A stretch of DNA of 7,978 nucleotides from Clostridia bacterium (GTDB lineage Bacteria; Bacillota_A; Clostridia; Oscillospirales; CAG-382), in NCBI GenBank assembly GCA_017517985.1, contig JAFWWX010000177.1, positions 1-7,978 of the forward strand. Direction: 5' to 3'. Positions 5,186 to 7,978 of the stretch are shown here, one piece after another. The notes beneath the pieces are model-generated. The model searched no databases. It was not told the origin of the DNA and worked only from the letters and a program-made list of their open reading frames with translations. The first letter of the stretch is position 1; the number at the start of each line of letters is the position of its first letter. A program made the translations under genes and the position numbers.

Positions 5186-6703
5186 ACGCTTTATACTTGC
5201 CGGCTCCATTGTAACCCTGTATTCTGTCGGAATAGTGCTTTTGTCGCCGTTATACCTTGCAGCCAAGCCCAGCGTTTTATTAGCGTGATTTATAAGGTCG
5301 GTAAGATTTTTAATGTTTTTATCTTTTTCTATCTCACTCATAAACCTATCGCACATTCCGTCGTCCATACGAAAAACAAGAGCTGAAAAGTAGTTCAGCT
5401 CGTCAAGACTTTCAGTAGGCTTTATAACAGAGTGTAGTTTTTCGCTGTATAGGTGAAAATCGTCAAACATATATTCACCCTGTACTGCGTGAGGTAAGAG
5501 CCCTATTTCTTCAAACGCTCTTGAAACGGTTTCTTTATCTGTCGGAAGATAAATCTTTACACTTTCAAAATCGCCTTTTAGATAATCTTCTGCATTGGTT
5601 ATTACTGCAATAAAATTGTAGTCCTTTTCAATGCCTTTGTTTTTATCAAAATTATCAAGCCTATCAAGATATGGCTGTATTTCGTCCTCCGACAAGTGAT
5701 GTTCCTTTTTCATACCGTGAATTATCTGTTTTACCTGTGCTGTGTTATTGGTACGGATATAATCGGCAATGTGTTTTTGAGCTTTGACGACATCATCAAA
5801 CATATTTGAATACTCGTCGCTTGTTTCCCGGAAAAAGCTATCTAAATCAACAGCAAATATTTCTGTTGTATCAATCAGCTTGTCGTCAACGTCCTCAATA
5901 AGAGAATTGGGGCGGAAGAAAGGAAGCTCTTTACAGTTCCATTCATCACCCGACGGGTATAAATATCCTTTTGATGTAAAAACGCCATGCTCTGCTTCAA
6001 TGATGTAATTAGCAAATGCAGTTGGGTTAATAGCGTCTTTGTAATGGTCGGGTAAACTGTCTAACATTCCCGAATCATAAATAAAATATAAACCGAGCTC
6101 TGTCGGATTGTCTTTATCCATTTCAAAAACATAGTAATCGTCATTATGTGTAAATTCTCTGATTTCCGCAAGGCTATTAAATTTTGCTGCGGTCTGCATT
6201 ACTGCGTCCAGCTTCATCATCTGAAAGCCGTCAAAGGTGTCAAGACGTTCTGCAGTTTTTGCAAGTTCGTGTATATCAGTACGAACATTTACAAGCGGAT
6301 TGAGGCTTTTTAATATACATTGGCACTCGTCAATAAAATACTGTCCTTGTTCCGCATCAGGAGGGAGGCCTATATCTTCAAGAGCATTTTCAATACGCTT
6401 AATATCTGCCGGAAATTCGAGCCATATCCCGGAAGTTTCTTTATTGCCGTTGTCATACTCGGAAGCATTTACAAGATAAAAACGAAATACTACATCTGTG
6501 GGTTTTTCCACAAATACCATACTGTTAGAAATAATTGCACTGTCAATTTGTTCCTGACTTAACCTGTGATAAAACTGATAGGCTTTTCCGTCATTATCAA
6601 CACCGTTTGCAATGTAGCCTTTATCAACCTTTTCAACATTGGTGAAAACCTGTTCCTGCCCGTGAATGTTGATTTTATAATATCTTTTATCCGGTTTACT
6701 CAC
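5093..6703 (-). CDS. Protein with two ArdA-like domains (probable anti-restriction)
   Basis: This encodes 536 residues from GTG at 6701-6703. That codon is eight bases after GGAGGT (6712-6717) and overlaps the end of the TTRAP gene by eight bases. A small beta-rich N-terminal region (8-57) is followed by an ArdA-like domain at about 72-255 ('WLEFPAD', 'ALEDIGLP', 'GLYFIYDSGML', 'GVFTSKGYLYPSGDEW'). Next is the helical module (278-352, 'AVDLDSFFRE...HIADYIRTNN'), then a second ArdA-like domain (362-498) with 'FEEIGLLP' and 'ESLDELNYFSALV'. This second domain lacks the middle segment found in the 645-aa protein. The shared tail (507-536) closes the protein. ArdA family members are acidic DNA mimics that inhibit type I restriction-modification; this protein is similarly rich in Asp/Glu apart from its basic tail. 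Anti-restriction activity is inferred from similarity alone. Confidence 0.8.
   Translation of the reverse strand: MSKPDKRYYKINIHGQEQVFTNVEKVDKGYIANGVDNDGKAYQFYHRLSQEQIDSAIISNSMVFVEKPTDVVFRFYLVNASEYDNGNKETSGIWLEFPADIKRIENALEDIGLPPDAEQGQYFIDECQCILKSLNPLVNVRTDIHELAKTAERLDTFDGFQMMKLDAVMQTAAKFNSLAEIREFTHNDDYYVFEMDKDNPTELGLYFIYDSGMLDSLPDHYKDAINPTAFANYIIEAEHGVFTSKGYLYPSGDEWNCKELPFFRPNSLIEDVDDKLIDTTEIFAVDLDSFFRETSDEYSNMFDDVVKAQKHIADYIRTNNTAQVKQIIHGMKKEHHLSEDEIQPYLDRLDNFDKNKGIEKDYNFIAVITNAEDYLKGDFESVKIYLPTDKETVSRAFEEIGLLPHAVQGEYMFDDFHLYSEKLHSVIKPTESLDELNYFSALVFRMDDGMCDRFMSEIEKDKNIKNLTDLINHANKTLGLAARYNGDKSTIPTEYRVTMEPASIKRSIKKQLEENKGKTADVPASPTKNKKNDLEV
5097..5102 (-). promoter_or_regulatory. Ribosome binding site inside the DLEV codons, for the 170-aa gene
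   Basis: GGAGGT within the last codons of the 536-aa gene lies six bases before the ATG at 5090. Confidence 0.85.
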
Positions 6704-6920
6704 TATCAAGCACCTCCGAATCTTCACCTGCAGAAAAATCTATGCTGTTAAATTCTGTATCTGTCATTCCTACAAGTTTTGAAATCAAAGCGGAAACAGT
6801 TTCCGTAAGCTCCGCATCTTCGATATGAGGCAAGGCCTGTTGTAAATCCATTATGAGCTTTATCCTATCTGATGTGTCGTACATATTTATAATTTTTGTT
6901 TCATCAACTGAAAATCTCAT
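6696..6920 (-). CDS. TTRAP-family putative transposon-transfer assisting protein
   Basis: This encodes 74 residues. The start 'MRFSVDETKIINMYDTSDR', a central 'DLQQALPHI.D.EL' and the 'KL..MTDTEF' segment fit the short TTRAP family found in Firmicutes conjugative elements. The usual size is similar. The family is named for context, and its activity is not established. The start at 6918-6920 is chosen because GGAGGT (6929-6934) lies eight bases upstream; longer in-frame starts up to 7061 run through the upstream gene. The acidic C-terminus replaces the SIKKQL tail, yet its SEV codons still contain the GGAGGT used by the next gene, which starts by GTG within this gene's last codons. Confidence 0.8.
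   Translation of the reverse strand: MRFSVDETKIINMYDTSDRIKLIMDLQQALPHIEDAELTETVSALISKLVGMTDTEFNSIDFSAGEDSEVLDSE
6712..6717 (-). promoter_or_regulatory. Ribosome binding site inside the TTRAP gene, for the 536-aa gene
   Basis: GGAGGT is read as part of S-E-V near the TTRAP C-terminus. It lies eight bases before GTG at 6703, which decides that start over the GTG at 6727. Confidence 0.8.
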
Positions 6921-6924
6921 AAAA

Positions 6925-7017
6925 TTACACCTCCAAATCATTATTTTTGTTTTTTGTTTTCTTTGCCGGAACGCCGCCGTCCTTTGCTGCATTATCTGCA
7001 AGCTGCTTTTTGATTGA
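6925..7017 (-). repeat. Shared tail-coding module, copy 2
   Basis: This is the tail of the 279-aa protein. It ends in the common GATTTGGAGGT (6929-6939), and the linker between the two conserved ends differs from the other copies. Confidence 0.8.
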
Positions 7018-7764
7018 CGGCTTTTTTGCGTGTATGAGAGCATCATACAAAGCATAGTCAAATGTGGTTATATTCCTTGTATCGCCGTAGTCCAAGCGAT
7101 AATGTATAAGCTCTATATGGTCTGATTTTTCCTTATCTGTCATACTGATAATTCGATTAGCAACAGCAGATTTTATTAAATCGTCAATATGTGTTTCAAT
7201 ATTTCCGACAGGGTAATTGCTTCTTTCGCTGCGTACCGATTTCAAAGTGTCTTTTAATTTTTCTGCGTCATTGGGTATATAATCTAAACCGATATATCTA
7301 CCGTAATATTTGTGTTCATCAGCAGAAAACCATTTGCCAAAATCCATAACCACGTCGCCGTTTTCATAATGCAGAATTTGACTATCGGCCTTTATTGCGT
7401 TTTTCTTTATATCTGCAACATTTTTTTCATAATCAAGCTGATACAAATTCCCGTAAATATTGTTATACTCGGTATAAGTTATTTCAAAAGCGTATGCAAT
7501 CGGGTTATCGCTTTTCTGCTCAAACCAATGTTTCCAAGCCACATTTGCAGATGTGTTTTTTATGAAAACATCTTTTTCAAAAAAGCAATGTGTACCGTGA
7601 GTACGGGAAAGCCATAGCATATTTCTGTCCTCTGCATTATCTGACATAGCAGCTTTTTGAATGGCGTCTATATCATACTTGAAATCCTGCTTGTAATACT
7701 GCGTATGAGCCTGCATAATTTGCCTTAAAGTATCTATCAAATCAACATTCTCAAATTTCTGCAT
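6925..7764 (-). CDS. Unknown ICE accessory protein with W-L-S-R-x-x-G-T-H-C motif
   Basis: This encodes 279 residues. The N-terminal 45 residues look helical. A conspicuous block follows at 51-64 (WLSRTHGTHC then FF), with 'AYAFEITYTEY' (90-100) and 'GNLYQLDYEKNV' (105-116) after it, suggesting one mixed alpha/beta domain to about residue 170. A helical region extends to about 245. The shared tail occupies 250-279 (SIKKQL, linker, NNDLEV). I have an impression of similar proteins in other gut Firmicutes ICEs but cannot assign a named family, and His/Cys within the block could be functional or structural. The ATG lies seven bases after GGAGGT (7772-7777) and three bases after the previous stop. 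The tail supplies the ribosome binding site for the TTRAP gene. Confidence 0.75.
   Translation of the reverse strand: MQKFENVDLIDTLRQIMQAHTQYYKQDFKYDIDAIQKAAMSDNAEDRNMLWLSRTHGTHCFFEKDVFIKNTSANVAWKHWFEQKSDNPIAYAFEITYTEYNNIYGNLYQLDYEKNVADIKKNAIKADSQILHYENGDVVMDFGKWFSADEHKYYGRYIGLDYIPNDAEKLKDTLKSVRSERSNYPVGNIETHIDDLIKSAVANRIISMTDKEKSDHIELIHYRLDYGDTRNITTFDYALYDALIHAKKPSIKKQLADNAAKDGGVPAKKTKNKNNDLEV
6929..6934 (-). promoter_or_regulatory. Ribosome binding site inside the DLEV codons, for the TTRAP gene
   Basis: GGAGGT is contained in the last codons of the 279-aa gene, eight bases before the ATG at 6920. It decides the TTRAP start. Confidence 0.85.
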
Positions 7765-7767
7765 AGA

Positions 7768-7866
7768 CTATACCTCCAAATCCTGCGATTTCTTTTTAGT
7801 TGTTTTCTTCGGTTTAGGCTCGTCAGCTTTCTTTTCTTTGTCCTTTTCAAGCTGTTTCTTGATAGA
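7768..7866 (-). repeat. Shared tail-coding module, copy 1
   Basis: This encodes SIKKQL, a Lys-rich linker and SQDLEV plus stop. The 11-base GATTTGGAGGT at its end (7772-7782) is identical in copies 1-5. The SIKKQL codons here are ATC AAG AAA CAG, without the long A-run of copies 3-5. Confidence 0.8.
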
Positions 7867-7978
7867 GGGCTTTTTGCCTGTTTTCTTCTCAATGGCCTTT
7901 TCGGTCTTAACCGACTCTGCCAGGTCGAGAAGCGAAATAGGCGTGCCGGATTTTGCTGTTTCTTCAAGTTCTGAAACA
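7768..7978 (-). CDS. C-terminal end of an ICE protein with DUF4316-like terminus, 5' partial
   Basis: Seventy codons are visible before TAG at 7768-7770; the rest lies beyond the right edge. The fragment begins VSELEETAKSGTPISLLDLA, a pattern I associate with the C-terminal part of DUF4316-type and related large ICE proteins. A Lys/Glu-rich connector follows, then the shared tail SIKKQL...SQDLEV (33 residues from the Ser). The parent protein cannot be identified from this piece. It is the most upstream visible member of the leftward operon, and its final codons contain the GGAGGT that serves the 279-aa gene. Confidence 0.7.
   Translation of the reverse strand, partial: VSELEETAKSGTPISLLDLAESVKTEKAIEKKTGKKPSIKKQLEKDKEKKADEPKPKKTTKKKSQDLEV
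7772..7777 (-). promoter_or_regulatory. Ribosome binding site inside the DLEV codons, for the 279-aa gene
   Basis: GGAGGT (on the - strand) is read as the last codons L-E-V of the upstream partial gene and lies seven bases before the ATG at 7764. Confidence 0.85.

Noticed and set aside
6704..6727. Upstream GTG (6725-6727) as start of the 536-aa protein
   Set aside because: That start places GGAGGT after the start codon; GTG at 6701-6703 has the correct spacing.
6921..7061. Longer N-terminus for the TTRAP protein
   Set aside because: The extra codons overlap the end of the 279-aa gene, and the GGAGGT at 6929-6934 and the family start MRFSVDE support the start at 6920.
7312..7617. + strand frame opposite the 279-aa gene
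   Set aside because: It is an antisense shadow with no ribosome binding site and no recognisable motif.
7737..7967. Arg/Lys-rich - strand frame in another register over the partial gene's tail
   Set aside because: It is the off-frame reading of the Lys-rich tail. The correct frame gives the SIKKQL...DLEV end seen in four other proteins.

Overview
The window looks like AT-rich Bacillota DNA, most likely a gut Clostridia/Oscillospiraceae-type genome. The case rests on strong GGAGG-type ribosome binding sites, an S-layer-homology (SLH) surface protein, and a set of small families (TTRAP, cysteine-rich VLP, YodL, ArdA-like, DUF4316-like) that I know mainly from integrative and conjugative elements (ICEs) of gut Firmicutes. 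Family assignments are recognised from sequence patterns only; no search was run.

Left part, + strand (1-1583): the 3' end of a gene for a secreted SLH protein, then a gene for a small protein with an N-terminal membrane anchor. A short hairpin spans the stop of the first gene and the ribosome binding site of the second. A strong hairpin with T-runs on both sides (about 1584-1640) separates this pair from the convergent genes to the right.

Right part, - strand (1731-7978): one tightly packed operon read right to left. Its order is the C-terminus of an upstream gene (cut by the window edge), a 279-aa unknown protein, a 74-aa TTRAP-family protein, a 536-aa protein with two ArdA-like domains, two paralogous unknown proteins (170 and 173 aa), a 645-aa fusion (helical module, ArdA-like, helical module, YodL, DUF4316-like), and a 128-aa cysteine-rich VLP protein. 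Genes overlap or lie 2-3 bases apart.

The most striking feature is shared by otherwise unrelated proteins of this operon. Five end in the same kind of tail (SIKKQL, a Lys-rich linker, then DLEV), and a sixth ends in a diverged version. The DLEV codons contain the GGAGGT ribosome binding site of the next gene, so the protein tail and the translation signal are the same bases. Several bodies are acidic and ArdA-like (anti-restriction, DNA-mimic type) while the tails are basic. My inference is that this is an establishment or anti-defence module of a conjugative element, and that the tail may be a shared targeting or docking signal. No relaxase, integrase, attachment site, tRNA, rRNA or CRISPR array is visible here.
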